This document shows positions 17,923 to 26,762 of a DNA stretch of 34,512 nucleotides, in pieces. The DNA lies in NCBI RefSeq assembly GCF_017311575.1, contig NZ_JAFFQY010000013.1:1-34512 (forward strand). The letters run 5' to 3'. Under the pieces are notes generated by a model. The model searched no databases, was not told where the DNA came from, and saw only the letters and a list, made by a program, of their open reading frames with translations. This stretch comes from Roseococcus thiosulfatophilus (lineage in GTDB: Bacteria > Pseudomonadota > Alphaproteobacteria > Acetobacterales > Acetobacteraceae). The position numbers and the translations under genes were made by a program. Each line of letters begins with the position of its first letter. The first letter of the stretch is position 1.

Positions 17923-18609
17923 ATGACCACCGAAGATGATTGGCCTGAGGGCATTCCCCACCGCCTCTATGGCCGCCGGCGCGGCAAGAAGCTGCGGCCG
18001 CGGCAGGAACGGTTGCTGGAACAGGCCCTGCCGCGCCTGCTCTTCACCGATCTGGGCTTCGCGCGCGGCGCCGAGGCGCTCTGGCTCGAAGTCGGCTTCG
18101 GCGGGGGCGAGCACACGCTGGCGCAGATGCGCGCCAACCCCCGCACCGCCATCATCGCGAGCGAGGTCTATGAGCAGGGCCTGTGCTCCCTGCTGACCGA
18201 GATCATCCCCGAGGGACAGGAACCCATCGCGCCGCCGCCGCCCCTGCTGCGCCTCTGGCCGGCCGATGCGCGCGAGTTGCTGCTCTCCCTGCCGGAGGCG
18301 AGCCTCGACCGTCTCTTCCTGATGTTCCCGGACCCCTGGCCCAAGTCGCGCCACGCCAAGCGCCGCTTCGTCCATCCGGAGATGCTGCCCATCGTCGCCC
18401 GCGCGCTGAAGCCCGGCGGCATCTGGCGCGTGGCGAGCGATGACCCGACCTATCAGGACTGGGTGCGGGAGGTCTTCGCGGAACAATCCCTCTTCGCGCC
18501 CCACGCCTTCCACGAGGCGCGGCCCGAGGGCTGGCCGCCGACGCGCTATGAAGCCAAGGCGCTGGAGGCCGGCCGCCGGCCCCTCTACTGGGAGTGGCGG
18601 CGGCGCTGA
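17923..18609 (+). CDS. trmB: tRNA (guanine-46-N7)-methyltransferase
   Basis: 228 residues. Methylates N7 of G46 in the tRNA variable loop using SAM. Typical motifs: 'LWLEVGFGGGEHTLAQM' (SAM-binding loop), 'FLMFPDPWPKSRHAKRR' (the family signature) and the C-terminal 'PPTRYEAKALEAGR' (the TRYE.K motif). The start is ATG 17923 with GAGG 7 nt upstream; a GTG at 17917 would sit too close to that site. The leader carries a terminator-like hairpin. The gene converges with the small secreted-protein gene, with 7 bp between the stops. Confidence 0.94.
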   Translation: MTTEDDWPEGIPHRLYGRRRGKKLRPRQERLLEQALPRLLFTDLGFARGAEALWLEVGFGGGEHTLAQMRANPRTAIIASEVYEQGLCSLLTEIIPEGQEPIAPPPPLLRLWPADARELLLSLPEASLDRLFLMFPDPWPKSRHAKRRFVHPEMLPIVARALKPGGIWRVASDDPTYQDWVREVFAEQSLFAPHAFHEARPEGWPPTRYEAKALEAGRRPLYWEWRRR

Positions 18610-18616
18610 TGCCGCG

Positions 18617-18916
18617 CTACCCGCACTCCGGGGTGCCAGCCACCGCCTCGAAGGCGGGCAGCGGCAGTGCCGAGGGGCGGGGGGGACGGTTCGGCGCGGT
18701 CACGATCCGCACCAGCACGGAGCAATCGCCGCCGCGCACGCGGTAGAGGCCGGGTTCCACATGCTCGACCAGGGTGATGGGCCGCATGCCCAGCGCATCG
18801 GTCGCGGCCCGTACCACCTGAATGATCTCGGCCGCGCGGCGTCGCTGCGGCGGTTCGCTGGCGGAAGCGGGTGCCGCCGCCAGAAGTGCCGCCAGCAGGG
18901 CCGCCGCGCGGATCAA
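18617..18916 (-). CDS. Small secreted protein at the end of the efflux operon, unknown family
   Basis: 99 residues with a clear signal peptide ([20 protein letters not shown]). The mature part is about 79 residues and holds two cysteines (in GGDCSVL and the end GTPECG) that could form a disulfide in the periplasm. I do not recognise a domain. The start overlaps the stop of the RND pump gene by ATGA, so it is translationally coupled to the efflux genes and may be an accessory protein. That link is inference from position. Confidence 0.6.
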   Translation of the reverse strand: MIRAAALLAALLAAAPASASEPPQRRRAAEIIQVVRAATDALGMRPITLVEHVEPGLYRVRGGDCSVLVRIVTAPNRPPRPSALPLPAFEAVAGTPECG

Positions 18917-21900
18917 TGCGCCGCCGCCTTGGCCCCGCCCGTGAAGCGCGCCTTCACCCGCTCGCGCAGGGTCTGGAACACCACATAGAGCATCGGGATC
19001 ATGAAGATGCCGAAGAGCGACGCCGCGAGCATGCCCCCGAAGACCGGCAGGCCGACCGCCTGGCGGGACAGGGCCGCGGCCCCGCTGGCCGTGACCAGCG
19101 GCACCAGGCCCAGGATGAAGGCGAAGCTCGTCATCATCACGGCGCGGAAGCGCATGCGCGCGCCGATCACCGCGGCCTCGCGGATGGGCAGGCCGCGTTC
19201 GCGCTGCTCCTTGGCGAATTCGACGATGAGGATGCCGTTCTTCGCCGCCAGCGCGATCAGCACCACAAGCCCGATCTGCGCGTAGACCGTGAGCGGCAGC
19301 TGCGCGATGAACAGCGCGGCGAAGGAGCCAAGCCCGCCCACCGCCACCGAGAGCAGCACCGGCACCGGGATGGTCCAGCTCTCATACAGCGCCACGAGGA
19401 ACAGGTAGGCAAACAGCAGCGCCAGCGCGATCAGCACCCCCGTCTGCCCCGCCGCGCGCTTCTCCTGGAAGGCGGTGCCGGTCCATTCGAAGCCATAGCC
19501 CGAGGGCAGCACGCGGGCCGAGATCTGCTCCATGGCCAGCAGCGCGTCACCGGAGGACACGCCCGGCCGCCCCTGGCCGTTGAGCGTAACGGAGCGCAGG
19601 TTGTTGTAGCGCTGGATGGTCTGCGGCCCCAGCACCACGCGCACATCGGCGAAGGCGCGCAGTGGCACCATCTCGCCCCGGCTGTTGCGGACCTGCAGGC
19701 GCCAGATGTCGGGGATGTCGTCCCGGTCCTCGGCCACGGCCTGGATGTTCACCTGCCAGGTGCGGCCGAACAGGTTGAAGTCATTCACGTAGAACCCGCC
19801 GAGCGAGGCCTGGAGTGTGGTGAACACGTCCGAGATGCGCACGCCCAGCGCCTGCGCGCGGTCACGGTCCACGTCGAGGAAGAGCGAGGGCGTGGTGGGC
19901 GAGAAGGTGGAGAAGACGCCCACCAGCCGCGGATCCTGGTTCGCCGCCACCATCATGCCCAGCATGGCGCCGGCCAATTCGGCGGGATCTCGCCCCTCGA
20001 AATCCTGCAACTGGTATTCGAAGCCGCCACCGGTGCCGAGCCCGATGATGGGCGGGATGTTGAAGGCGAACACATCGGCCGCGCGTATGGCCTGCGCCTC
20101 GCCGAAGACGCGGCCGATGCCGGCGAAGACGCTGTCCTGCGCGGCGCGGCGGTCCTCGAAGGGCCGCATCCGCGCCACCAGGAAGGCGGCGTTGGACTGC
20201 GCGCCACCGTCAATGAGCGAGAAGCCCACGATGGCCAGGCGGTCCTGGATGGCGGGGTTGCGGGCGAGGATCTCCTCCACCTGCTCCACCACCTCGCGCG
20301 TGCGGGCGACGGAGGAGCCCTGGGGCAGCTGGAGCTGGATGAAGAAGGCGCCCTGGTCCTCGCTCGGCAGGAAGCCCGAGGGGGTGCGCTTGCCGACCTC
20401 GAAGATGCCCCAGCCGATGGCGGCCGTGATCAGCAGCGACAGCACCGCCACCCGCACCAGGCGCTTCACGATGGCCGCATAGCCGTCGCGCAGCTTGTCG
20501 ATGGCGCGCAGCACATACTTGATGGGCCCGCGCCTGGGCCCCGTGTGCCGCAGCATGATGGCGCAGAGCGCGGGCGAGAGCGTCAGCGCGTTGATGGCCG
20601 AGATCACCATGGCCACGCTGATGGTCACGGCGAATTGCTGGAACAGCACGCCGGCCACGCCGCCGATGAGGCCGATGGGCACGAAGACCGACAGCAGCAC
20701 CAGCGTGATGGCGATGATGGGCCCCGTGATCTCGCCCATGGCCACGCGCGTGGCCTCGGCGGGCGTGAATTCGGGGTTCTCCTCCATCACGCGCTCGACA
20801 TTTTCGACCACCACGATCGCGTCATCCACCACGATGCCGATGGCCAGCACCATGGCCAGCAGCGAGATGGTGTTGGCCGAGAAGCCGATGGCCAGCATCA
20901 CCGCGAAGGTGCCGATGAGGCTGACCGGCACGGCGATGATGGGAATGACCGTGGCGCGGAAGGAGCCCAGGAAGAGATAGACCACCACCACCACCAGCAC
21001 GAAGGCTTCCAGCAGGGTGATGATGACCTCGCGCATCGTCTCCAGCACGAAGGAGGAGGTGTCATAGACCACCACCGTCTCCATGCCCTCGGGGAAGCGT
21101 TGCTGCAGCCGTTCCAACTCCGCGCGCACAGCCGAAGCTACCGCCACCGCATTCGCGCCGGGCGAGAGGTAGACGCCCATGGTGATGGTGGGCCGGCCGT
21201 TCAGCCGCGCCTCCACATCCATGTTGGCCGCGCCCAGCGCCACATTGGCCACGTCGCGCACACGGAGCGTGGAGCCGTCGGGGTTGGCGCGGATGATGAT
21301 CTCGCCGAACTGCTCGGGCGTGGTCAGGCGGCCGGAGGTCTGGATGTTGAACTGGAATTGCTGGTCGTCGCCGATGGGCCGCGCGCCGATGCGCCCCGCC
21401 GCCGCCTGCACGTTCTGCGCCTGGATCGCGGTGATGATCTCGGTGGGCGTGACGTTGAGGTTGTTCAGCCGGTCCGTCTCGAACCAGACGCGCATGGAAT
21501 AGTCCTGCGCGCCGAACATCTGCACATCGCCCACGCCCGGCAGGCGGCGCAGCGTGTCCAGCATGTTGATGGTGGCGAAGTTGGACAGGAACAGCGTGTC
21601 ATGCGCCTCGTTGGTCGAGGTCACGCCGATGAACTGCAGCACCGCCGAGGATTGCTTGCGGACAGTGACGCCGCTGCGCTGCACCTCCTGCGGCAGCCGC
21701 GCCAGGATGCCCTGCACGCGGTTGTTCACGTTCACCGTGTTGATGTCGGGGTTGGTGCCGAGCGCGAAGGTGACGCTGAGGGTGTAGGTCCCGTCATTGG
21801 CGCTGTTGGACCGCATGTAGAGCATGCCGTCCGAGCCGTTGACGGCGCCCTCGATGGGCTGCGCCACCGTGGCCTCCACCACCGCGGCGGACGCACCCGG

Positions 21901-22050
21901 GTAGCGCGCCGTCACCTGCACCACGGGGGGCACGATATCGGGGAACTGCGCCACGGGGATCTGCGTCATGGACAGCAGGCCCGCGAGGGTGATGACGATG
22001 GAGATGACGATCGCGAAGCGCGGCCGCCGGATGAACAGGTTGGAGATCAT
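18913..22050 (-). CDS. RND multidrug efflux pump, AcrB/HAE1 family
   Basis: 1045 residues, the full length of AcrB-type pumps. It starts with the family's '[19 protein letters not shown]' inner-membrane helix. The proton-relay pair is D409-D410 in '[17 protein letters not shown]', and the relay lysine is K937 in '[12 protein letters not shown]'. The porter-domain elements '[20 protein letters not shown]' and '[12 protein letters not shown]' are present. It forms a trimer that exports hydrophobic drugs or other compounds using proton influx. The adaptor gene lies 6 bp upstream. No outer-membrane TolC-type gene or local TetR regulator is in the window, so the channel is probably encoded elsewhere. 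Confidence 0.95.
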   Translation of the reverse strand: MISNLFIRRPRFAIVISIVITLAGLLSMTQIPVAQFPDIVPPVVQVTARYPGASAAVVEATVAQPIEGAVNGSDGMLYMRSNSANDGTYTLSVTFALGTNPDINTVNVNNRVQGILARLPQEVQRSGVTVRKQSSAVLQFIGVTSTNEAHDTLFLSNFATINMLDTLRRLPGVGDVQMFGAQDYSMRVWFETDRLNNLNVTPTEIITAIQAQNVQAAAGRIGARPIGDDQQFQFNIQTSGRLTTPEQFGEIIIRANPDGSTLRVRDVANVALGAANMDVEARLNGRPTITMGVYLSPGANAVAVASAVRAELERLQQRFPEGMETVVVYDTSSFVLETMREVIITLLEAFVLVVVVVYLFLGSFRATVIPIIAVPVSLIGTFAVMLAIGFSANTISLLAMVLAIGIVVDDAIVVVENVERVMEENPEFTPAEATRVAMGEITGPIIAITLVLLSVFVPIGLIGGVAGVLFQQFAVTISVAMVISAINALTLSPALCAIMLRHTGPRRGPIKYVLRAIDKLRDGYAAIVKRLVRVAVLSLLITAAIGWGIFEVGKRTPSGFLPSEDQGAFFIQLQLPQGSSVARTREVVEQVEEILARNPAIQDRLAIVGFSLIDGGAQSNAAFLVARMRPFEDRRAAQDSVFAGIGRVFGEAQAIRAADVFAFNIPPIIGLGTGGGFEYQLQDFEGRDPAELAGAMLGMMVAANQDPRLVGVFSTFSPTTPSLFLDVDRDRAQALGVRISDVFTTLQASLGGFYVNDFNLFGRTWQVNIQAVAEDRDDIPDIWRLQVRNSRGEMVPLRAFADVRVVLGPQTIQRYNNLRSVTLNGQGRPGVSSGDALLAMEQISARVLPSGYGFEWTGTAFQEKRAAGQTGVLIALALLFAYLFLVALYESWTIPVPVLLSVAVGGLGSFAALFIAQLPLTVYAQIGLVVLIALAAKNGILIVEFAKEQRERGLPIREAAVIGARMRFRAVMMTSFAFILGLVPLVTASGAAALSRQAVGLPVFGGMLAASLFGIFMIPMLYVVFQTLRERVKARFTGGAKAAAH

Positions 22051-22056
22051 GGTGCG

Positions 22057-23223
22057 TCAGCCGCCCTGGCCGGGCGCCAGGGCGGGCCGGGGCGGGGCGC
22101 CGGCCGGGGCCGCGTTCACCTGCTGGCCCGGGCGCACGCGCTGCACGCCCTCGCTGATGACGCGGTCGCCTTCCTGCAACCCGTCCTCCACCACCGCGGT
22201 CTCGGCGGTGCTGCGGCCCAGGCGCAGGTTGCGGCGCTGCGCGCGGCCCTCGGCATCCACCACGAAGACGAAGAAGCCCATCTGGTCCTGCGCCACGGCG
22301 GCGCGCGGGATGGTGATGGCGTTCACCGGCTCCGCACCTTCCAGCAGCACGGTCACGAACTGGCCGTCCAGCAGCTCGCGCGCGCCGGGCTCGCCCGCGG
22401 TCGCGCCCTGGCGGACGGGGTTGGGGATGGAGGCGCGCACCAGCAGCGAATCCGTGTCGCGGTTCACCGCAGCGTCAATGAAATCCACCCGCCCCACCTG
22501 CTCATAGGTGGTGCCGCTGGCGAAACGGATGCGGACCACGACGGCGGCGGTGCCGCCCCGCCCCTCATAGCGGTTGCGCAGCTCGGTCGCGGTGCGGGAG
22601 GGGATGGTGAAGGCCACCCGCATCGGGTCCTGGCTGTAGATGGTGGCCAGCGCCTCGCTCTGCGGCGTGACGACGTTGCCCGGCGTGAAGGTCGCCCGGC
22701 CGATGGCGCCCGCGATGGGCGCGCGGATCTCGGTGTAGGCCAGGTTGATCTCGGCCACGCGCACCTGCGCCTGGGCGCCCAGCACGCCCGCGGCCGCGGT
22801 GCGTTCCTGCGCCTGGGCATTGTCCAGCGCGGCCTGGGTGCCGGCGCCGGTGGAGCGCAGCTCCCGTGCGCGGTTCAGCGCCACGCGGGCGTTGAGCTGC
22901 GTGGCCTCCGCCGAGGCCAGGCTGGCGCGGGCCTCCTCCAGCTGCGCCTCGAAGGGTGCGCGCTCAATGCGGAAGAGAGGCGCGCCCTGCTCCACCTCGC
23001 TGCCCTCCTGGAAAAGGCGCTCCTCCAGGAATCCGGTGACGCGGGCGCGGATGTCCACGCGCGCGATGGCCTCCACGCGCCCGATGAACTCCGACAACTC
23101 CGTCACGGGCGTGCGCCGGGCTTCGACGAAACCCACCGAGGGTGGGCCGGCGGGGCCGAATTGCGCCTGGGCCGCCGGGGCCACGGCAAGGAGGGAAATC
23201 AGGACAGGAAGCCATCGCAGCAT
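22057..23223 (-). CDS. RND efflux periplasmic adaptor (AcrA/MexA family)
   Basis: 388 residues: signal peptide (LRWLPVLISLLAVAPAAQA) without a lipobox, then 'FIGRVEAIARVDIRARVTGF' (start of the lipoyl domain), a helical hairpin with 'LNRARELRSTGAGTQAALDN', 'LAYTEIRAPIAGAIGRATF' (end of the lipoyl domain), a beta-barrel and a membrane-proximal domain. It links the pump to an outer-membrane channel. Unlike AcrA it appears soluble rather than lipid-anchored. ATG 23223 was chosen because a signal peptide follows and GAGG lies 10 nt upstream; an upstream ATG in the same frame (MESF...) would bury the signal. The C-terminus is Pro/Gly-rich. Confidence 0.92.
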   Translation of the reverse strand: MLRWLPVLISLLAVAPAAQAQFGPAGPPSVGFVEARRTPVTELSEFIGRVEAIARVDIRARVTGFLEERLFQEGSEVEQGAPLFRIERAPFEAQLEEARASLASAEATQLNARVALNRARELRSTGAGTQAALDNAQAQERTAAAGVLGAQAQVRVAEINLAYTEIRAPIAGAIGRATFTPGNVVTPQSEALATIYSQDPMRVAFTIPSRTATELRNRYEGRGGTAAVVVRIRFASGTTYEQVGRVDFIDAAVNRDTDSLLVRASIPNPVRQGATAGEPGARELLDGQFVTVLLEGAEPVNAITIPRAAVAQDQMGFFVFVVDAEGRAQRRNLRLGRSTAETAVVEDGLQEGDRVISEGVQRVRPGQQVNAAPAGAPPRPALAPGQGG

Positions 23224-23253
23224 GATAAATGCACCTCTGGCTGTACCCTTGGC

Positions 23254-23268
23254 ATGGAAGCTTTCCAT
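23254..23268. promoter_or_regulatory. 15-bp dyad upstream of the efflux operon
   Basis: ATGGAA-GCT-TTCCAT, perfect 6-bp arms with a 3-bp centre, 31 bp before the adaptor ATG, beside a TTGACC that could be a -35 element on the minus strand. It is placed well for a repressor of the efflux genes. The intergenic region 23224-23484 also contains GANTC sites at 23280-23284 and 23401-23405. Confidence 0.4.
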
Positions 23269-23484
23269 TCGGTCAAGTTGAATCCCGGAAAGGCGCACCC
23301 AAGGTTGCGGGGCCGCACGGGCAACCATGCCATGGGGAAGGGACATGGCCGCGCGCTCCATCATCCCCTGATTGAGTGCCGGCTGCCCGCCTGAGCGGCC
23401 GAATCCAGGCTTGCGGCACCGGACCCCTTCCCCTTTCCCCCGCCATCGTCAGATGATGCAGGGGAAGAGATCGGGAGAGACACC

Positions 23485-25803
23485 ATGCCCAAGTTTGGTC
23501 TGAGCCAGTCCGTCCGCCGCGTGGAGGATCCCCGGCTGCTGCTGGGGCAGGGGCGCTATACCGACGACATCTCCCTGCCAGGCGAGGTGGCGGGCCATGT
23601 GCTCCGCAGCCCGCACGCCCATGCCGAGATCAAGGGCGTGGACGTCTCGGCGGCCCAGGCCATGCCGGGCGTGCTGGCCGTCATCACCGGAGCCGACCTG
23701 GCCGCCGCCGGCATCGGCGAGGTGCCCTGCGCCATCCCGCTTAAGAACAAGGACGGCACCGACCGCGCCAATACCCCCCGCCTGCCGCTGGCCACCGACC
23801 GGGTGCGCCATGTGGGCGACCCGGTGGCCTTCATCGTGGCCGAGACGCCGCAGCAGGCCCGCGACGCGGCCGAGCATGTGATGGTGGATTACGAGATCCT
23901 GCCCTCCGCCACCGACCTCGCCACCGCCCATCTCGCGGACCAGCCGCAGATCTGGGAGGGGGCGTCGAACAACATCTGCTTCGACTGGGAGACCGGCGAC
24001 AAGCAGATGGTGGAGGAGATCATGGGCCAGGCCGCCCATGTCACGCGGCTGACGGTGGTGAACAACCGCGTGGTCGTGGCCTCCATGGAGGCGCGGGCTT
24101 GCGCCGCGGAATACGAGGCCACGACCGGCCGCTACACGCTGCACACCGGTACCCAGGGGTCCTGGCTGGTGAAGAACCTGCTGGCCAGCGCCGTGCTCAA
24201 GACCGACCCTGAGAACATCCGCGTGCTGACGCCCGATGTGGGCGGCGGCTTCGGCATGAAGCTCTACCTCTATGCCGAATATGCCCTCTGCGCGATCGCG
24301 GCGAAGCAGGTGGGGCGGCCGGTGAAATGGGCGGCCGACCGGTCGGAGGCCTTCCAGTCCGACACGCATGGGCGCGACAACATCACGCTGGGTGAGCTGG
24401 CGGTGGACAAGGACGGCAAGTTCCTGGCCCTGCGCACGAAGAACTACGCGAATATGGGCGCCTATCTCTCCACCTTCGCGCCCTTCATCCCGACCGGGGC
24501 GGGGACCAAGGTGCTGGCCAGCGTCTATGACTTCCAGGCCATCCACGCGAACGTCATCGGCGTGCTGACCAACACCGTGCCGGTGGATGCCTATCGCGGC
24601 GCCGGGCGGCCGGAGAGCAACTACCTGGTCGAGCGCCTCATTGACCAGGCGGCGCGCGACCTCGGCATGGACCGGGTGGAGCTGCGGCGGCGCAACATGG
24701 TGGGCCAGTCCGCCATGCCCTACACCACCGCCATGAAGCAGCGCTATGACAGCGGTGACTTCGCGCGCGTGATGGACGCCGCGCTGGAAAAGATCGACTG
24801 GGCCGGCTTCCCCGCCCGCCGCGCGGAGGCCGCGAAGCGCGGGCAGAAGCGCGGCATCGGCCTCGCCTACTACCTGGAGGCCACGGGCGGCAGCCCCACC
24901 GAGAACGCCAAGGTCGTCTTCGCCGAGGACGGCATGGTGGATGTCTATGTGGGCACGCAGAGCTCCGGCCAGGGGCACGAGACGGCCTACACCATGATGA
25001 CCAGCCATGAGCTGGGCATCCCCATGGACAAGATCCGCATCAAGCAGGGCGATTCCGACAGCCTGCCCTCGGGCGGCGGCACGGGCGGCGCGCGCAGCCT
25101 TTATTCCGAGGGCCAGGCCATCCTCGTCACCACCGCGAGCGTGATCGAGAAGGGCAAGCAGGCGGCGTCCGAGATGCTGGAAGCCGCGGTGGTGGACATC
25201 GAGTTCACCAAGGGCGACTTCGCCGTGGCCGGCACGGACCGCTCCGTGAACATCCTGGACCTCGCCGCGCGCCAACGGCAGCGTGTGGCGGCGGGCGAGG
25301 ACACCATCCTGCTCGACACGCTGGAGACCGCGAACATCGACGCCCACACCTTCCCCAATGGCTGCCATGTGGCCGAGGTGGAGGTGGACCCGGACACCGG
25401 CCACATCACCGTCGCGCGCTACATCGTGGTGGATGATGTGGGGCATGCGCTGAACCCGCTGATCGTGCGCGGGCAGGTGCATGGCGGTGTGGCGCAGGGC
25501 ATCGGCCAGGCCTTCCTGGAGCGCACGGCCTATGACAACCACAGCGGCCAGCTGCTCTCGGCCAGCTTCATGGACTACTGCCTGCCCCGCGCCGAGGATC
25601 TGCCGGACATCGAGGTGGATCTGATCGAGGTGCCCTGCGAGAGCAACCCGCTCGGCGTGAAGGGCGCGGGCGAGGCGGGCGCGGTGGGTTCGCCGCCCGC
25701 CGTGGTCAACGCGCTGATTGATGCGCTGCGCGAGGACGGCGTCTCCGCCATCGACATGCCGGCCACGCCGGAAGTGGTGTGGAAGGCGCTGCATGCGGCG
25801 TGA
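23485..25803 (+). CDS. Molybdopterin-binding large subunit, xanthine dehydrogenase/CoxL family (form II type)
   Basis: 772 residues, the catalytic subunit of a molybdenum hydroxylase. It starts 'RRVEDPRLLLGQGRYTDD', as CoxL-like proteins do. Further motifs are 'TPDVGGGFGMKLYLYAEYAL', 'SSGQGHETAYTMM' and the catalytic glutamate E730 in 'GVKGAGEAGAVGSPP'. The active-site loop reads AYRGAGR (369-375), which marks form II proteins. True CO dehydrogenase has AYRCSFR, so CO oxidation is not indicated; the substrate is unknown. GGGAGA lies 6 nt before the ATG. FAD and iron-sulfur subunits are not adjacent on this strand; the nearest are those of the convergent cluster at 26280-29931. A strong hairpin follows the stop. 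Confidence 0.9.
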   Translation: MPKFGLSQSVRRVEDPRLLLGQGRYTDDISLPGEVAGHVLRSPHAHAEIKGVDVSAAQAMPGVLAVITGADLAAAGIGEVPCAIPLKNKDGTDRANTPRLPLATDRVRHVGDPVAFIVAETPQQARDAAEHVMVDYEILPSATDLATAHLADQPQIWEGASNNICFDWETGDKQMVEEIMGQAAHVTRLTVVNNRVVVASMEARACAAEYEATTGRYTLHTGTQGSWLVKNLLASAVLKTDPENIRVLTPDVGGGFGMKLYLYAEYALCAIAAKQVGRPVKWAADRSEAFQSDTHGRDNITLGELAVDKDGKFLALRTKNYANMGAYLSTFAPFIPTGAGTKVLASVYDFQAIHANVIGVLTNTVPVDAYRGAGRPESNYLVERLIDQAARDLGMDRVELRRRNMVGQSAMPYTTAMKQRYDSGDFARVMDAALEKIDWAGFPARRAEAAKRGQKRGIGLAYYLEATGGSPTENAKVVFAEDGMVDVYVGTQSSGQGHETAYTMMTSHELGIPMDKIRIKQGDSDSLPSGGGTGGARSLYSEGQAILVTTASVIEKGKQAASEMLEAAVVDIEFTKGDFAVAGTDRSVNILDLAARQRQRVAAGEDTILLDTLETANIDAHTFPNGCHVAEVEVDPDTGHITVARYIVVDDVGHALNPLIVRGQVHGGVAQGIGQAFLERTAYDNHSGQLLSASFMDYCLPRAEDLPDIEVDLIEVPCESNPLGVKGAGEAGAVGSPPAVVNALIDALREDGVSAIDMPATPEVVWKALHAA

Positions 25804-25805
25804 TG

Positions 25806-25848
25806 CCGGGCGCGTCGGCCTCTGCTATGCAGGGGCCGACGTGCCTGG
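25806..25848 (+). promoter_or_regulatory. 20-bp hairpin between the CoxL-like gene and the next gene
   Basis: The arms 25806-25825 and 25829-25848 pair along 20 consecutive positions (three G-T wobbles) around the loop TAT. The hairpin begins 3 bp after the stop codon and ends inside the GGAG (25847-25850) that serves as ribosome-binding site for the ATG at 25858. There is no T tract. Possible roles are terminator, RNase III processing site, or a block on translation of the downstream gene. Confidence 0.6.
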
Positions 25849-25857
25849 AGAAACCGC

Positions 25858-26283
25858 ATGACTCGATTTCTGCGGAACATCCCCATCTGGGGCTGGTTCC
25901 TGCTGATCCTGATGAACGTCTATGTGCTGTACAACCCGTCCGGGCTGTCGGTCTTCCACCTCTGGGCCGCGGCCAACGAGGTGGCGCTGCCCGTCAAGCT
26001 GCTGGTGACGGCCTTCGCGCTGCTGGGTTTCGGCCTTTACGTCTATGGGGCGTGGCGGGCGTTGGGGCCGATCGGGCTCGGCATCATCACCCTCATCATC
26101 GTGCTGTGCATCTGGGCCGCGGATTTCTACGGGCTGATGGATGCGCGCGATGCCAGCGTGTGGTCCTGGCTGATCCAGCCGCTGCTGGCCATCGTGCTGA
26201 CGCTGGGCTTCCAATGGCCCAAGCTGTGGAAGGCGGCCACGGGGCGCGTGGAGGTCGAGGACCCGGATACGCCCTCGGCCTAA
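25858..26283 (+). CDS. Small four-helix membrane protein, probably DUF6524-like
   Basis: 141 residues with about four membrane helices (roughly 8-28, 42-64, 70-94 and 100-122). The segments 'VYVLYNPSGLSVFHLW', 'LPVKLLVTAFALLGFGLYVY' and 'ALGPIGLGIITLIIVLCIWA' resemble my recollection of the DUF6524 family; this cannot be verified here. The function is unknown. Its ribosome-binding site GGAG is partly buried in the 20-bp hairpin that follows the CoxL-like gene, so expression may be coupled to that gene. Its TAA overlaps the TAG of the convergent iron-sulfur subunit gene (26280-26283). Confidence 0.7.
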   Translation: MTRFLRNIPIWGWFLLILMNVYVLYNPSGLSVFHLWAAANEVALPVKLLVTAFALLGFGLYVYGAWRALGPIGLGIITLIIVLCIWAADFYGLMDARDASVWSWLIQPLLAIVLTLGFQWPKLWKAATGRVEVEDPDTPSA

Positions 26284-26762
26284 CCTTCGCGCCAGACCCG
26301 TATCTCCTGCGCCGCCACCCGCACGGCGGCCAGGATGTTCTGGTAGCCCGTGCAGCGGCAGAGGTTGGAAGCCAGCACCTCCCGCAGCCGTGCCTCGTCC
26401 ACGCCCTCCTTCTGTTCCAGCAGCCAGGTGGCGAGCATGAGGAAGCCCGGCGTGCAGAAGCCGCATTGCAGCCCGTGCTGCGCCTGGAAGGCCCGCTGCA
26501 GCACGTTCAGCGTGCCATCCGCCGCGGCCAGCCCTTCCACGGTGCGGATTTCGGCGCCCTCCGCCTGCACGCCGAAGACGAGGCAGCTTCGCACCGGCAG
26601 CCCGTCCATCAGCACGGTGCAGGCGCCGCAGACGCCGTGCTCGCAGCCCAGATGCGTGCCGGTCAGGCCGCATTCCTCGCGCAGCATATCAGCCAGCGTC
26701 AGGCGGGGTTCCACCTCCACGCATTGCGCCGTGCCGTTCACGGTGAAGCGCACCTCCGTCAT
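26280..26762 (-). CDS. Molybdenum hydroxylase small subunit with two [2Fe-2S] clusters
   Basis: 160 residues. The N-terminal plant-ferredoxin-type cluster is bound by C40, C45, C48 (in CEHGVCGAC) and C60. The C-terminal helical cluster is bound by C100, C103, C135 and C137 (in CGFC and CRC). It carries electrons from the molybdenum site to FAD. The start ATG at 26762 overlaps the stop of the large subunit gene by ATGA. The family is the xanthine dehydrogenase/CoxS small subunit. It forms one operon with the two genes upstream. Confidence 0.94.
   Translation of the reverse strand: MTEVRFTVNGTAQCVEVEPRLTLADMLREECGLTGTHLGCEHGVCGACTVLMDGLPVRSCLVFGVQAEGAEIRTVEGLAAADGTLNVLQRAFQAQHGLQCGFCTPGFLMLATWLLEQKEGVDEARLREVLASNLCRCTGYQNILAAVRVAAQEIRVWREG

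Noticed and set aside
17721-17939. Small plus-strand frames between metK and trmB
   Set aside because: They run through several strong hairpins, lack ribosome-binding sites and are Arg/Cys/Pro-rich in a way typical of noncoding G+C-rich DNA.
18871-23394. Open frame of 1507 codons on the plus strand, His/Arg/Asp-rich
   Set aside because: It is exactly antisense to the RND pump and adaptor genes, which have strong family motifs. Long antisense frames are expected in such G+C-rich DNA; the composition is not protein-like.
23485-25803. True aerobic CO dehydrogenase
   Set aside because: The active-site loop is AYRGAGR, not AYRCSFR, so the copper-binding cysteine is absent.
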